Assembly: GCF_029962605.1 (NCBI RefSeq)
Contig: NZ_CP124750.1
Coordinates: 3,534,001 to 3,598,000, forward strand
Reading direction: 5' to 3'
Source: Serratia sarumanii
Lineage (GTDB): Bacteria; Pseudomonadota; Gammaproteobacteria; Enterobacterales; Enterobacteriaceae
DNA length: 64,000 bases
Shown here: positions 37,136-47,380 of the stretch, piece after piece
How positions within the stretch are numbered: position 1 is the first letter of the stretch
How the letters are laid out: each line of letters starts with the position of its first letter
The notes under the pieces: generated by a model
Told to the model about the DNA's origin: nothing
What the model saw: the letters and a program-made list of their open reading frames with translations, nothing else
The model's database searches: none
Position numbers and translations under genes: made by a program

Positions 37136-38383
37136 ATGCTGCATCCGCGCGCCAATGCCATGTTGGCCTTTGCTTTGCCTGCGCTGATTATCGGTTCCGC
37201 TTCCAGTCTGGTGCTGCTGCTGGTGATGAAAGTCGCCGCCGCGCTGCAGCAATTACTGTGGGTAACGCTGCCCGATGCGCTGAGCCTGGACGCCCAGTCC
37301 CCCTGGTGGCCGGTCGCGATGCTGACGCTGACCGGCGTGGCGGTGGGCCTTATCGTGCGCTATATGCCGGGCCACGCCGGGCCGGATCCGGCGACGGAAT
37401 CGCTGATCGGCATGCCGCTGCCGCTCTCCGCCCTGCCGGGGCTGGGGTTGGCGCTGATCGTCGGCCTGGCCGGCGGCGTCAGCCTGGGGCCGGAGAACCC
37501 GATCACCGCCATCAATATCGCGCTGGTAGCGGCCGCCGGTGCGCGCCTGCTGCCGAAGGTGCCGCGCATGGACTGGATCATCCTGGCGGCTGCGGGCACC
37601 ATCGGCGCGATGTTCGGCACGCCGGTCGCCGCCGCGCTGATCTTCTCGCAAACTCTGGCGGGCAATAACGAAACGCCGCTGTGGGATCGCCTGTTCGCCC
37701 CGCTGGTGGCCGCCGCCGCCGGCGCGGTCACCACCCAGATGTTCTTCGTGCCCAATTTCGCCCTGCAGCTCGACGCCTACGACGTGACGCGGCTACCGGA
37801 CATCTTCAGCGGCGCCATCGTGGCGCTGATCGCCATCGCGCTCGGCATGGTGGCGCTGTGGTGCTTCCCGCACGTTCACCGCCTGTTCCATTCGATGAAG
37901 AATCCGGTGTTGATGTTAGGGCTGGGCGGTTTTGTGCTGGGCCTGCTGGCGCTGGTGGGCGGAGAGATTACCCTGTTCAAAGGGCTGGATGAAATGAAGC
38001 GCCTCGCGCAAGACGACGGCTATTCGGTGCCGGCGCTGTTGGCCATTACCCTGACCAAGCTGGCGGCGCTGGTGATCGCCGCCGCCAGCGGCTTTCGCGG
38101 CGGGCGCATCTTCCCGGCGGTGTTCGTCGGCGTGGCGCTGGGGCTGATGCTGCACCAGCACGTTCCGGCGGTGCCGGCGGCGATCACCGTCTCCTGCGCC
38201 ATCATGGGGCTGGTGCTGGTGGTGACGCGCGACGGCTGGCTCAGCCTGTTCATGGCGGTGGCGGTGGTGCCGGATCTGCACCTGCTGCCGGTCTTGTGCA
38301 TCGTGATGCTGCCCGCCTGGCTGGCGCTGGCGGGCAAACCGCTGATGCTGGTGAACCGCCGGCAACCGCCGCACGACGATTAG
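37136..38383 (+). CDS. yfeO: YfeO, ClC-family ion channel/transporter
   Basis: The 415-residue membrane protein belongs to the ClC chloride channel superfamily. ClC-like signatures include [18 protein letters not shown] in the first half and [19 protein letters not shown] in the second, which line the ion path. The glutamate in GPEN corresponds to the gating glutamate of ClC exchangers. Ion selectivity of YfeO is not established. It follows glk divergently, as in E. coli, and its TAG overlaps the stop of the convergent racemase gene. Confidence 0.95.
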   Translation: MLHPRANAMLAFALPALIIGSASSLVLLLVMKVAAALQQLLWVTLPDALSLDAQSPWWPVAMLTLTGVAVGLIVRYMPGHAGPDPATESLIGMPLPLSALPGLGLALIVGLAGGVSLGPENPITAINIALVAAAGARLLPKVPRMDWIILAAAGTIGAMFGTPVAAALIFSQTLAGNNETPLWDRLFAPLVAAAAGAVTTQMFFVPNFALQLDAYDVTRLPDIFSGAIVALIAIALGMVALWCFPHVHRLFHSMKNPVLMLGLGGFVLGLLALVGGEITLFKGLDEMKRLAQDDGYSVPALLAITLTKLAALVIAAASGFRGGRIFPAVFVGVALGLMLHQHVPAVPAAITVSCAIMGLVLVVTRDGWLSLFMAVAVVPDLHLLPVLCIVMLPAWLALAGKPLMLVNRRQPPHDD

Positions 38384-39072
38384 GCCAGCGCGAACGCCGC
38401 GGCGGCGCGGGCGTGGATCGCGGTGGTGTCGAACACCGGCACCGAGGCATCCCGCTCGCTCACCAACAAGCCTATTTCGGTGCAGCCGAAAATAATCCCC
38501 TGCGCGCCCTGCTGCTCCAGATCGCTGATGATCCGGCGATACTCGTCGCGCGAGGCGTCGCGAATTTTACCGAGGCACAGTTCGTCATAGATGATGCGGT
38601 GTACAATGTCGCGATCGGCGCTGACCGGCGTCACCACCTCAATGCCGTGCAATTCCTGCAGGCGGCCACGGTAGAAGGTCTGCTCCATGGTAAAGCGCGT
38701 GCCCAGCAGCCCGACGCGCCGAATGTTTTTTTCCCGCACCTGCAGCGCCGTGGCGTCGGCGATGTGGATCAGCGGCAGGCCGCTGGCCTGCTCGACCGCC
38801 TCCGCCACCTTGTGCATGGTGTTGGTGCAGATCACGACAGCTTCGGCGCCGGCGGCGCGCAAAGCCACCGCGGCGGCGGCCAGCAATCGGCCGGCGCCGT
38901 CCCAATCGCCCTGATGCTGCAATCGCTCGATCTCCTGAAAATCGACGCTGTAGAGCACGATTTTGGCCGAATGCAGCCCGCCGAGGCGCGCCTTTACCTG
39001 CTCGTTGATGGTGCGGTAATACGGAATGGTGGATTCCCAGCTCATGCCACCCAGCAAGCCCAACACTTTCAT
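38380..39072 (-). CDS. ygeA: Aspartate/glutamate racemase-family protein (YgeA-like)
   Basis: The 230-residue protein has the two catalytic cysteines of the PLP-independent racemase family in [13 protein letters not shown] and [13 protein letters not shown], and the N-terminal phosphate loop [17 protein letters not shown] chose ATG 39070-39072 since AGGAAA precedes it, in place of a TTG 27 bases earlier. Length equals E. coli YgeA, which has broad amino-acid racemase activity. The true substrate here is not known. Confidence 0.88.
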   Translation of the reverse strand: MKVLGLLGGMSWESTIPYYRTINEQVKARLGGLHSAKIVLYSVDFQEIERLQHQGDWDGAGRLLAAAAVALRAAGAEAVVICTNTMHKVAEAVEQASGLPLIHIADATALQVREKNIRRVGLLGTRFTMEQTFYRGRLQELHGIEVVTPVSADRDIVHRIIYDELCLGKIRDASRDEYRRIISDLEQQGAQGIIFGCTEIGLLVSERDASVPVFDTTAIHARAAAAFALA

Positions 39073-39139
39073 TTTTCTTTCCTCAGCCTGTTGCGACAAT
39101 CCTCTGACCTTACCTGAGAATTGCCGGGCTGACGACGCC

Positions 39140-39592
39140 TTATTCAGCGCCGGAATTGATCGGCTGGCGCGCTTCGAACCAGCGCTGGCGCAGCGTGTCG
39201 TACAGCCAGTTATAGGCCATGGTGTACGGCAGGAAGAACAGGAAGAAACCGATCTCCAGCATAAAGGCCTGCAATACGGAAATATTCAGCATCCAGGCGG
39301 CGATCGGCACGCCGATCAGGATAAAACCGGCTTCAAAACCGACGGCATGCAGCACACGCACCTTCAGGTTGCGGACGACCCGGCTGACCGGCCACAGGCG
39401 GTCGAACACCGTGTTATAAACCATATTCCAGACCATGGCGATGGTCGCCAAGGCCACCGCCAATGCGCCGATTTGCACCATCGAACGATTAAGCAGCCAT
39501 GCCCCCAGCGGAGAAACGATCATTACGGCAATCACCTCGAAACCGACGGCGTGGACGATACGTTCAATGAGAGACTTGTTTTGCAGTTGCAT
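39140..39592 (-). CDS. PACE-family multidrug/biocide efflux transporter
   Basis: The 150-residue protein has four membrane helices built from two similar halves, each beginning with an HAVGFE motif (residues 14-19 and about 82-87). This double bacterial-transmembrane-pair structure is the hallmark of the PACE (AceI) family, which exports chlorhexidine, acriflavine or short diamines using the proton gradient; the first Glu is essential in AceI. It is divergently transcribed from a LysR-family gene 99 bp away, the same arrangement as aceI-aceR. Confidence 0.9.
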   Translation of the reverse strand: MQLQNKSLIERIVHAVGFEVIAVMIVSPLGAWLLNRSMVQIGALAVALATIAMVWNMVYNTVFDRLWPVSRVVRNLKVRVLHAVGFEAGFILIGVPIAAWMLNISVLQAFMLEIGFFLFFLPYTMAYNWLYDTLRQRWFEARQPINSGAE

Positions 39593-39691
39593 ACATCACC
39601 TTTTTTCCGACAGTTGTTGCGAAAGTCAGGTGATTATCATCGCTTTTTTGGGTAGATTAAAAATAGATACCATCGATAAAGTAGATAGTTT

Positions 39692-40561
39692 ATGCACTAT
39701 TCCCCGGAAGCGCTGCACGCGTTTGTCGAAGCCGCCGCCCTCGGCTCGTTTTCCGCCGCCGCGCGCAAGCTGCGCAAAAGCCAATCCACCATCAGCACCG
39801 CCATCGCCAATCTGGAGGCCGACCTGGCATTGACGCTGTTCGATCGCAGCGCGCGCCAGCCGGTGCTCACCGCCGCCGGCCGCAAAGTGCTGGGGCATGT
39901 GCAGGCGATCCTCGCCGCCAGCGAGCGGCTCGACGCCCTGAGCATTCAACTGGCGGGCGAGGTCGAACCGCGCCTGAGCATGGTGTTCTCCGATACCTAT
40001 CAACCCAAGCATCACGATCAATTGATGCAACAATTCGAACTGCGTTACCCGGAGATTGAGCTGGAGTGGATGATCGCCGAAGATGGCGACGTTATCGATC
40101 TGCTGCAAAGCGGCCGCGCGCATTTGGGCATGGTGGAAGTGCAAAAAAGCTACCCGCCGGATATCGCCTTCTCTCGTTTGCCGGAACAAACCGACATGGG
40201 GCTGTTCGTCGCCCACCAGCATCCGCTGGCGCAGGCCGCCGCGCCGACGCCGGAGCAGTTGTCCAGCACCCGACAGCTGATCCTGAACACCTACACCGGC
40301 GCCGAAGCGGCCAGACAAGGCGGCCTGGTTTGGTCGGCGCCCAGCTATCTGCTGCTGCTGGAGATGGCGGAACAGGGGTTCGGCTGGGCGGTATTGCCGC
40401 ACTGGCTGGTGCAACAATACGGCCACAATATGCTGACCGAGCTGCGGCCGCGCGGCTGGCCGAAAATGATCTCGGTGGATGCGGTATGGTCAAAACTGAC
40501 CCCGCCGGGCCCGGCGGGGTTCTGGGTGCTGAAGCGCCTGCTGGGCGATTCCCTGCCTTAA
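39692..40561 (+). CDS. LysR-family regulator, probably of the divergent PACE exporter
   Basis: The 289-residue LysR-type regulator has an N-terminal winged helix (AFVEAAALGSFSAAARKLRKSQSTISTAIANLE region, residues 9-60) and a two-lobed effector domain (about 90-289). It shares a 99-bp divergent promoter region with the PACE exporter, so it probably activates that gene when bound to an exported ligand, as AceR does. It is convergent with ipdC, the two stops sharing TTAA. Confidence 0.88.
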   Translation: MHYSPEALHAFVEAAALGSFSAAARKLRKSQSTISTAIANLEADLALTLFDRSARQPVLTAAGRKVLGHVQAILAASERLDALSIQLAGEVEPRLSMVFSDTYQPKHHDQLMQQFELRYPEIELEWMIAEDGDVIDLLQSGRAHLGMVEVQKSYPPDIAFSRLPEQTDMGLFVAHQHPLAQAAAPTPEQLSSTRQLILNTYTGAEAARQGGLVWSAPSYLLLLEMAEQGFGWAVLPHWLVQQYGHNMLTELRPRGWPKMISVDAVWSKLTPPGPAGFWVLKRLLGDSLP

Positions 40562-42219
40562 GCGGCGGCGTTGCGCGCCTGGATGGCGCGCGAAACGGTG
40601 TCGAGCAGCTCGGGAATGTCCATCTTCGGCAGCATCACTTCAATGAAGGCCAGCCGATCGCCGTCGGCTACCTCGCGCAGCGCCTGGCGCAAGCCGTCCG
40701 AATCGCTGACCCGCAGCGCCTTCACCGGCCGCTCGCCGGCCAGCGCAGGCGGCAACTGCGTCCAGTTCCAGCGCGCGATGTCGTTATAACGTTGCTCCGG
40801 CCCGTGGATGGCGCGCTCGACGGTATATCCCTGATTATTCAGCACGAAGATCACCGGTTTAAGCCCGTCGCGCAACATCGAACCCAGCTCCTGCACGGTC
40901 AGCTGCGCGGCGCCGTCGCCAATCAGCAGCACTGCCCGGCGCTGCGGTTCGGCGGTCTGCACGCCGAACGTCGCCGGCAGGGTATAGCCGATCGATCCCC
41001 AGAGCGACTGCACGATCAACCGGCAGCCGCGCGGCAACGTCAGCGCCGCCGCACCAAAACAGGCGGTGCCCTGATCGGCCAGCACGATATCCCCGGGCCG
41101 CAGGAAATCCTGTATCTGCCGCCAGAAGGCGTGCTGATCCAGCCCTTCCCCATCGCCTTCCGGCAGCGCCGGGCGGACGATCGGCGGCAACGGCCAACGC
41201 GACGCCAGCGACAGGCTCAGGCGATGCAGCGCCTGCACCGCGTCGCGCATCGGAATGCGGCTAAAGCGCTGCCGCCCGACCCAGGCTTCGAACGGCTGAA
41301 TGTCGATGCATTTTTCCACCGGCAGATGATGCGTGAAACCGGCGGTAATGGTGTCGGTTAAACGCACGCCGACGTTGATCACCACATCGGCGTTTTCGAT
41401 AAGCTGTTTCACCGCCGGATCGCTGGCACCGCCGCAGTAGGTACCGACAAAACCGGCGCGGTTCTCATCCAGCACGCCTTTGCCGAGCAGCAGCGTAGCG
41501 TGCGGAATGTCGACCTCCTGCAGCCACTCGTCCAGCGCCGCTTCGGCGCCGAAGCGATCGGCCAGGAAGTCCGCCAGCAGCGATACCCGCCGCGCCGACA
41601 GCAGCTTTTCGCGCGCCGCGGCGATAAACGCCTGCAATGCGCTGCGCGACAGTTTGGCCTGGCGCAGCATCAGCGGCGCCGGTTTACTCGGCAGCGGCGC
41701 CTGTGCGACGTCGCTGGGCAACATCAGGTAAACCGGGCGATGTTCCAGCAAGGCGACGCCGATCAGGCGGTCGATCTCCTCTGCGGCGTTGTCGGCGGTC
41801 AGGTCGGCCTGCGCGACGGTCACCTCTTTGGCTATGCGGGCGAAGTGGGTGAAGTCGCCATCCCCCAGCGAATGGTGCAGCAAATCACCGGCGCGCTGAG
41901 CGCGCTGCGCCGGCGTGCCGACCACGTGGATCACCGGCAGGTACTCGGCGTAGCTGCCGGCCACCCCGTTCAACGCACTCAGCTCGCCGACGCCAAAGGT
42001 GGTGAGCAGCGCGGCCGCCGGTTTGCAGCGCGCATAGCCGTCGGCGGCGTAGGCGGCGTTCAATTCGTTGGCGCAGCCTACCCAGGTGATTTGCGGATGG
42101 GCGAGGACGTGATCGAGGAATTGCAGGTTGTAATCCCCCGGCACGCCGAAGAAATGACGGATGCCGATTTGGGCCAGACGATCGAGCAGATAATCGGCCA
42201 CCGTATAGGTCTGAGTCAT
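40558..42219 (-). CDS. ipdC: Indolepyruvate decarboxylase
   Basis: The 553-residue thiamine-diphosphate enzyme converts indole-3-pyruvate to indole-3-acetaldehyde, the key step of the plant-hormone (IAA) pathway from tryptophan in plant-associated enterobacteria. The catalytic Glu lies in GCANELNAAYAADGYAR, and the ThDP/Mg motif spans GDGAAQLTVQELG to LNNQGYTVE. I set the start at ATG 42217-42219 with AGGTGA 5 bases upstream; a GTG and an ATG just upstream are in frame. IpdC beside glk and yfeO is typical of Enterobacter and Klebsiella relatives. Phenylpyruvate decarboxylase activity cannot be excluded. Confidence 0.9.
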   Translation of the reverse strand: MTQTYTVADYLLDRLAQIGIRHFFGVPGDYNLQFLDHVLAHPQITWVGCANELNAAYAADGYARCKPAAALLTTFGVGELSALNGVAGSYAEYLPVIHVVGTPAQRAQRAGDLLHHSLGDGDFTHFARIAKEVTVAQADLTADNAAEEIDRLIGVALLEHRPVYLMLPSDVAQAPLPSKPAPLMLRQAKLSRSALQAFIAAAREKLLSARRVSLLADFLADRFGAEAALDEWLQEVDIPHATLLLGKGVLDENRAGFVGTYCGGASDPAVKQLIENADVVINVGVRLTDTITAGFTHHLPVEKCIDIQPFEAWVGRQRFSRIPMRDAVQALHRLSLSLASRWPLPPIVRPALPEGDGEGLDQHAFWRQIQDFLRPGDIVLADQGTACFGAAALTLPRGCRLIVQSLWGSIGYTLPATFGVQTAEPQRRAVLLIGDGAAQLTVQELGSMLRDGLKPVIFVLNNQGYTVERAIHGPEQRYNDIARWNWTQLPPALAGERPVKALRVSDSDGLRQALREVADGDRLAFIEVMLPKMDIPELLDTVSRAIQARNAAA

Positions 42220-42408
42220 GATCATCACCTGTCTGCAGCTGGAGCGATTACCTTTAAGTATCGAAGATGCTGTTCAAATTTCGAACAAGGATTCCTGCGT
42301 CGATCGGCAACCTGGCGTTACATGCCGGCGCTGTGATCGCTCCCCCGGCAACGCGGTGTGAAAGCGTATACACTCAAAGCACTTCACCTCTCGCCGACAA
42401 GGATAACT

Positions 42409-43398
42409 ATGTCCTACCCCGCCTCCCCCTCACGTTATCAAGACATGGAATACCGGCGCTGCGGCCGCAGCGGGCTGAAGCTGCCCGCCGTCTCGCTCGG
42501 ACTGTGGCACAATTTCGGCGACGCCACGCTGTACGACAACGCCCGCGGCCTGATCCGCTGCGCCTTCGATCGCGGCATTACCCATTTCGATCTGGCCAAT
42601 AACTACGGCCCGCCGCCCGGCGCCGCCGAGGAGAACTTTGGCCGCATACTCAACGCCGATCTGCGGGCCTGGCGCGATGAGCTGATCGTTTCGTCCAAAG
42701 CCGGTTACACCATGTGGCCCGGCCCCTACGGTGATTGGGGCTCGAAAAAGTACCTGGTCGCCAGCCTCGATCAGAGCCTGAAGCGCATGGGGCTGGAGTA
42801 TGTGGATATCTTTTATCATCATCGGCCGGATCCGGAGACGCCGCTGGAAGAAACCATGGCGGCGCTGGATTTGTTGGTGCGCCAGGGCAAAGCGCTGTAT
42901 GTCGGCCTGTCCAACTACCCGGCCGAGCGCGCGCGGCAGGCATTCGACATTCTGCAGCGGCTCGGCACGCCGTGCGTGATCCACCAACCGAAGTATTCGA
43001 TGTTGGAACGCGGGCCGGAGACGGCGCTGCTGGATACGCTGGCGGAGCATGGCGTCGGCTCGATCGCCTTCTCGCCGCTGGCGGGCGGCCTGCTGACCGA
43101 CCGCTACCTGCACGGCGTTCCGCAAGATTCCCGCGCCGCCAGCGGCAGCCGCTTCCTGCAGCCGGAGCAGTTGACCGCCGAGCGGCTGGACAAGGTGCGC
43201 CGCCTCGATGCGCTGGCGCGGCAACGCGGGCAGAAGCTGTCGCAAATGGCGCTGGCCTGGGTGCTGCGCGGCGATCGCGTTACCTCGGTGCTGATCGGCG
43301 CCAGCAAGAATGCGCAGATAGAAGACGCGGTGGGCATGCTGGCCAATCGCCACTTCAGTGAAGAAGAACTCGCGCAGATCGAGAAAATCTTATTGTAA
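42409..43398 (+). CDS. Aldo/keto reductase, YghZ (L-glyceraldehyde-3-phosphate reductase)-like
   Basis: The 329-residue NADPH-dependent (alpha/beta)8 barrel is close to YghZ/GpR and shaker-beta-like reductases. It has SLGLWHNFGDATLYDN, THFDLANNYGPPPGAAEENFGR with the catalytic Asp and Tyr, Lys in VSSKAGYTMWPGPYG and His in IFYHHRPDPETP. AAGGA lies 5 bases before ATG 42409. E. coli YghZ is 346 residues, so this one has a shorter C-terminus. It reduces aldehydes such as methylglyoxal or L-glyceraldehyde 3-phosphate in the known homologues. Confidence 0.88.
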   Translation: MSYPASPSRYQDMEYRRCGRSGLKLPAVSLGLWHNFGDATLYDNARGLIRCAFDRGITHFDLANNYGPPPGAAEENFGRILNADLRAWRDELIVSSKAGYTMWPGPYGDWGSKKYLVASLDQSLKRMGLEYVDIFYHHRPDPETPLEETMAALDLLVRQGKALYVGLSNYPAERARQAFDILQRLGTPCVIHQPKYSMLERGPETALLDTLAEHGVGSIAFSPLAGGLLTDRYLHGVPQDSRAASGSRFLQPEQLTAERLDKVRRLDALARQRGQKLSQMALAWVLRGDRVTSVLIGASKNAQIEDAVGMLANRHFSEEELAQIEKILL

Positions 43399-43622
43399 TC
43401 GCTTACAAATTCCGCCGCTCAATCGAGCGGCGATACCCCAGAAAAATCTCAAATCTTGGCCTTCGTCGCCGTTTTCAGAGTGGCTCTCAGATTCAACCCT
43501 ATGCGCCGGCGCTATGATGCCGATATTGCAGCAAAAATAACGATAAGGCCGCTTTTTTAAACTGATGAACGCGCTTCATAAAGTGACAAACGGCCAGGCC
43601 GCGCAAGCGGAAAGGAGAAGTC

Positions 43623-44033
43623 ATGTTTAAACCTCTGCTCTTGGCCGCCATCTTGGCGACGACGGTACTGCCCGCCGCACAGCAGGCGCACGCCGAAGGG
43701 ATCAGCATCGATCTGATGCCGGGCGTTTCACTGCGCATCGGCGATCGGGACAATCGCGGCCGTTACTGGGACGGTTACGACTGGCGCGATCGCGACTGGT
43801 GGCAAGGCCATCAGGGGCGCTATCTCGGCGACCGCAGCCGCCGCGGTTACTACTGGGACGGCTATCGCTGGCGCGACCGCGACTACTGGCGCAAACACTA
43901 TTACTATCATGAAGGACGCTATCGTAAATACGACAGGCATTACGATAAGCACCACTGGAAGAAAGAGAAAAAGCACCACCACGATCATGACCGCGATCGT
44001 TGGCGCCGCCACGGCGATGACGACCGCGATTAA
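43623..44033 (+). CDS. ypeC: YpeC, DUF2502 secreted protein with internal repeat
   Basis: The 136-residue precursor has a signal peptide (ending AQQAHA) and the DUF2502 signature LRIGDRDNRGRYWDGYDWRD. A second copy of the motif, GDRSRRGYYWDGYRWRDRDYW, follows about 30 residues later, an internal duplication. The C-terminus is extremely rich in His, Lys, Arg and Asp (KKEKKHHHDHDRDRW), suggesting metal or polyanion binding. AAAGGAG precedes the ATG. Its position next to mntH matches E. coli ypeC. Function is unknown. Confidence 0.88.
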   Translation: MFKPLLLAAILATTVLPAAQQAHAEGISIDLMPGVSLRIGDRDNRGRYWDGYDWRDRDWWQGHQGRYLGDRSRRGYYWDGYRWRDRDYWRKHYYYHEGRYRKYDRHYDKHHWKKEKKHHHDHDRDRWRRHGDDDRD

Positions 44034-44074
44034 CGACGACGGGCCGGCGCAATGCCGGCCCGCGCTATTTTCGC

Positions 44075-45310
44075 CTACAGTACGCTGCCGATCAGCAGGT
44101 AGCCGTTCAATCCCACCACCACCAGCACGATCAGCTTGCCCAGGTTTTGCACCACAGGGCCGTTGACCATCTCCCCCATCAGCGCCCGATTGCCGGTGAA
44201 AGCCAGCAGCGGCACCAGTGCCAGCGCAATGCCGAAGCTGAGCAGCACCTGGCTTAGCACCAGAATGCGCGTGGCGTCCATCCCCAGCATGATGACGATA
44301 AACGACGGCAGCATGGTCACCGCTCGCCGCAGCCACAGCGGAATATGGAAATGCACGAACCCCTGCATCACCACCTGCCCCGCCAGCGTGCCCACCACGG
44401 TAGAGGAGAGGCCGGCGGCCACCAGGCTCAGGCCAAACACGGTGGCGGCGGCTTGCCCGAGCAGCGGTTGCAGCGTCAGGTAGGCCACGTCGAGATCGGC
44501 GATGCCGCTGTGGCCGCTGAAATGAAACGCGGCGGCGGCGGTGGCCATCATCGCCAGGTTGACAAAACCGGCAATGGTCATGGCCACGGCGACGTCGACT
44601 TTGGTGGCGGCATAGCGCTCCGCCTTGTCGTGCTCGCCGCCGATTTGGGTGAGCGACGAATGCAGGTAGATTACGTGCGGCATGATGGTGGCACCCAATA
44701 CCCCGGCGGCCAGAAATACCGCATCGCCGTTGGGCAGATCGGGCAGCGCCATGCCCTTCAGCAGCGGCGCAAGCTGCGGCTGGGAGAACGCCAGCTCGAC
44801 GATATAAGCGGCGGCGACGAACAGCAGCAGGCCGCCAATCACCAGCTCCAGCGGCTTTTGCCCGCGCTTTTGCAGCATCAAGATTAAAAAGGTGGCGATA
44901 CCGGTCAGCACCGCGCCCTGCAGCAGGGAAACGCCGAGCAGCAGCTTGAAGCCGATCGCCGCGCCGATAAACTCGGCCAGATCGGTCGCCATGGCGATGA
45001 TCTCCGCCTGCACCCAATAGGCCCACACCGCCGGCCGCGGAAAGCGATCGCGAATATGCTCGGCCAGGTTTTTCCCGGTGGCGATGCCCAGCTTGGCGGA
45101 CAACAGCTGGATCAGCATCGCCATCACGTTGGCCCAAACCACCACCCACAGCAGGCTGTAGCCGAACGAGGCGCCGGCCTGGATGTTGGTGGCGAAGTTA
45201 CCGGGATCGATATAGCCGATAGCGGCGATGAAGGCGGGCCCCATCAGCGAGAGTTTGATTTTTCTGGCGGAGCGACCGGAGGTGGTTTCAACCACGCGAC
45301 TGTTCAGCAT
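44075..45310 (-). CDS. mntH: MntH, Nramp-type Mn(II)/Fe(II) transporter
   Basis: The 411-residue proton-coupled divalent metal transporter has eleven predicted helices. Metal-binding motifs are DPGNFATN in helix 1 and [11 protein letters not shown] in helix 6. I placed the start at ATG 45308-45310, with AAGGG 8 bases upstream, giving the E. coli length (412). A perfect 7-1-7 Fur box lies 47 bp upstream of the start, so iron repression is likely. MntR and OxyR sites known from E. coli were not identified here. Confidence 0.97.
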   Translation of the reverse strand: MLNSRVVETTSGRSARKIKLSLMGPAFIAAIGYIDPGNFATNIQAGASFGYSLLWVVVWANVMAMLIQLLSAKLGIATGKNLAEHIRDRFPRPAVWAYWVQAEIIAMATDLAEFIGAAIGFKLLLGVSLLQGAVLTGIATFLILMLQKRGQKPLELVIGGLLLFVAAAYIVELAFSQPQLAPLLKGMALPDLPNGDAVFLAAGVLGATIMPHVIYLHSSLTQIGGEHDKAERYAATKVDVAVAMTIAGFVNLAMMATAAAAFHFSGHSGIADLDVAYLTLQPLLGQAAATVFGLSLVAAGLSSTVVGTLAGQVVMQGFVHFHIPLWLRRAVTMLPSFIVIMLGMDATRILVLSQVLLSFGIALALVPLLAFTGNRALMGEMVNGPVVQNLGKLIVLVVVGLNGYLLIGSVL

Positions 45311-45687
45311 ATGTTGAACCCTTACTGAAATTACGTTTATCTCCACTCTATATAAATGATAATAATTATCAAGCGCATTTAGAGCGGTAAAACTTATCTC
45401 TGTAATAGCCAACATTAACGGTTTTATCGAAGGGTTCAGCGCGGAGCTTGCCGATTTCCGTGCTTTTCTGATGGGATTTTGGCTGCAATACCCCTGAAAG
45501 ACAGGTTAGCACAAGAATACGAATTTCCTATTGCCGATTTAACGTCTTGATTTTTTATGCTTTTGCGCAACACTTTAGGAGAACTCCCGCTATGATTTTC
45601 CATATTTGCAATAGAAGTCTCGTTTTTAAACGTAGCGTTACATAAAATGACAGCCGAAATTCAGCCTGCCTCAAATTTGGAGCAAAC
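45311..45687. other. Divergent region between mntH and nupC
   Basis: 377 bp holding the Fur box near mntH and the promoter region of nupC on the right. A TATATA and AT-rich sequence adjoin the Fur box. CRP/CytR control of nupC is known in E. coli, but I could not assign sites with confidence. Confidence 0.6.
45357..45371. promoter_or_regulatory. Perfect Fur box at mntH
   Basis: TGATAATAATTATCA matches the 7-1-7 Fur consensus TGATAAT-N-ATTATCA at all 14 positions and is palindromic. It overlaps the probable mntH promoter. Confidence 0.9.
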
Positions 45688-46875
45688 ATGTCCCATATTG
45701 CGCACTTTGCGTTGGCGATAGTGGTGGTGGCGATCCTGGCCCTGTTGGTGTGCCGCGATCGCAAAAGCATCCGCATTCGCTATGTTATTCAATTACTGGT
45801 TATCGAAGTACTGCTGGCCTACTTTTTCCTGCATTCGGAAGCGGGTTTGGGCTTCGTAAAAGGATTCGCCGCGCTGTTTGACAAACTGCTCGGGTTTGCG
45901 GGACAAGGGACTGATTTCGTGTTCGGCGGCATGGGCGACAAAGGCCTGGCATTCTTCTTCCTGAAGGTGCTGTGCCCGATCGTCTTCATTTCGGCGCTGA
46001 TCGGTATTCTGCAGTACATCAAGGTGCTGCCATTCATCATCCGCATTATCGGTACCGTGCTGTCGAAAGTGAACGGCATGGGCAAACTGGAGTCATTCAA
46101 CGCCGTCAGTTCGCTGATTCTCGGCCAATCCGAAAACTTCATCGCCTACAAGGATATCCTGGGCAAGATGTCGGAAAAGCGCATGTACACCATGGCGGCG
46201 ACCGCGATGTCTACGGTGTCCATGTCCATCGTCGGCGCCTACATGACCATGCTGGACGCCAAGTTCGTGGTGGCGGCGCTGGTATTGAACATGTTCAGCA
46301 CCTTTATCGTGCTGTCGCTGGTCAACCCGTACGACACCAATAAAGAAGAAGAGCTGCACCTCGGCAACCTGCACGAAGGCCAGAGCTTCTTCGAAATGCT
46401 GGGTGAATATATCCTGGCCGGCTTCAAAGTAGCGATTATCGTTGCCGCGATGCTGATCGGCTTCATCGCCCTGATCGCCGCGCTCAACGGAGTGTTCAGC
46501 GCCATCTTCGGCCTGAGCTTCCAGGAAATCCTCGGCTACTTCTTCTATCCGTTCGCCTGGATCATGGGCATTCCTAAGCACGAAGCCCTGCAGGTTGGCA
46601 GCATCATGGCCACCAAGCTGGTTTCCAACGAGTTCGTGGCAATGATGGAGCTGCAGAAAGTGTCTGCCGAACTGTCGCCGCGCAGCCTGGGGATCCTGTC
46701 GGTGTTCCTGGTGTCCTTCGCCAACTTCTCTTCCATCGGTATCGTGGCCGGTGCGATCAAGGGCCTGAACGAACATCAGGGCAACGTGGTGTCGCGCTTT
46801 GGCCTGAAGCTGGTGTACGGCTCTACGCTGGTCAGCATCCTGTCCGCTTCGATCGCGGGTCTGGTGCTGGGCTAA
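45688..46875 (+). CDS. nupC: NupC, nucleoside:proton symporter
   Basis: The 395-residue inner-membrane concentrative nucleoside transporter takes up pyrimidine nucleosides and adenosine. It has the CNT-family motifs [11 protein letters not shown] and [14 protein letters not shown], whose acidic and polar residues bind the nucleoside, and a C-terminal helix ending ASIAGLVLG. Length is close to E. coli NupC (400). It is a single gene with its own terminator, located between mntH and the tRNA-Ala genes as in E. coli. Confidence 0.97.
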   Translation: MSHIAHFALAIVVVAILALLVCRDRKSIRIRYVIQLLVIEVLLAYFFLHSEAGLGFVKGFAALFDKLLGFAGQGTDFVFGGMGDKGLAFFFLKVLCPIVFISALIGILQYIKVLPFIIRIIGTVLSKVNGMGKLESFNAVSSLILGQSENFIAYKDILGKMSEKRMYTMAATAMSTVSMSIVGAYMTMLDAKFVVAALVLNMFSTFIVLSLVNPYDTNKEEELHLGNLHEGQSFFEMLGEYILAGFKVAIIVAAMLIGFIALIAALNGVFSAIFGLSFQEILGYFFYPFAWIMGIPKHEALQVGSIMATKLVSNEFVAMMELQKVSAELSPRSLGILSVFLVSFANFSSIGIVAGAIKGLNEHQGNVVSRFGLKLVYGSTLVSILSASIAGLVLG

Positions 46876-46898
46876 GCCTCGAACTCACTGCGATAACA

Positions 46899-46922
46899 AG
46901 GCGCCTGCGGGCGCCTTTTTTG
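46899..46922 (+). terminator. nupC terminator
   Basis: AGGCGCC pairs with GGCGCCT around a 4-base loop, followed by six T. Confidence 0.9.
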
Positions 46923-46965
46923 TTGGCCGACATTTGGCGAAGGTGAAAAACGAAAAGCAAAAAGC

Positions 46966-46994
46966 AAAAAGCCGACCCTGAGGTCGGCTTTTTA
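46966..46994. terminator. Terminator of the tRNA-Ala pair
   Basis: AGCCGACC pairs with GGTCGGCT around CTGA, with A and T runs on either side. On the minus strand it lies just downstream of the second tRNA-Ala. It may also back up nupC termination. Confidence 0.88.
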
Positions 46995-46999
46995 AATGG

Positions 47000-47075
<76 letters not shown>

Positions 47076-47135
47076 ACAAAAGTGGTACGCGTTGACCGGC
47101 GTTACGGTATTCCCCAACCTCTCTGAGAAGAAGGT

Positions 47136-47211
<76 letters not shown>

Positions 47212-47380
47212 GTTCCACAATCACTTTGTGCTGTGAACGGGGCGCATAATATGAAACCCGCTCTAAGCTGTCAACGGCTAAATTGAATTACTGAATCAAG
47301 CGTTGAAAAAGCCGCCAAATCAGCGCGTTTGCTACGAAATATTGCTCGTTTCGGGCAAAAATGCAGCGCCTGCGCCAACT

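Noticed and set aside
45311..45687. Manganese riboswitch in the mntH leader
   Set aside because: The leader is under 50 bases from the Fur-box promoter and has no yybP-ykoY-like fold; control by Fur is sufficient.
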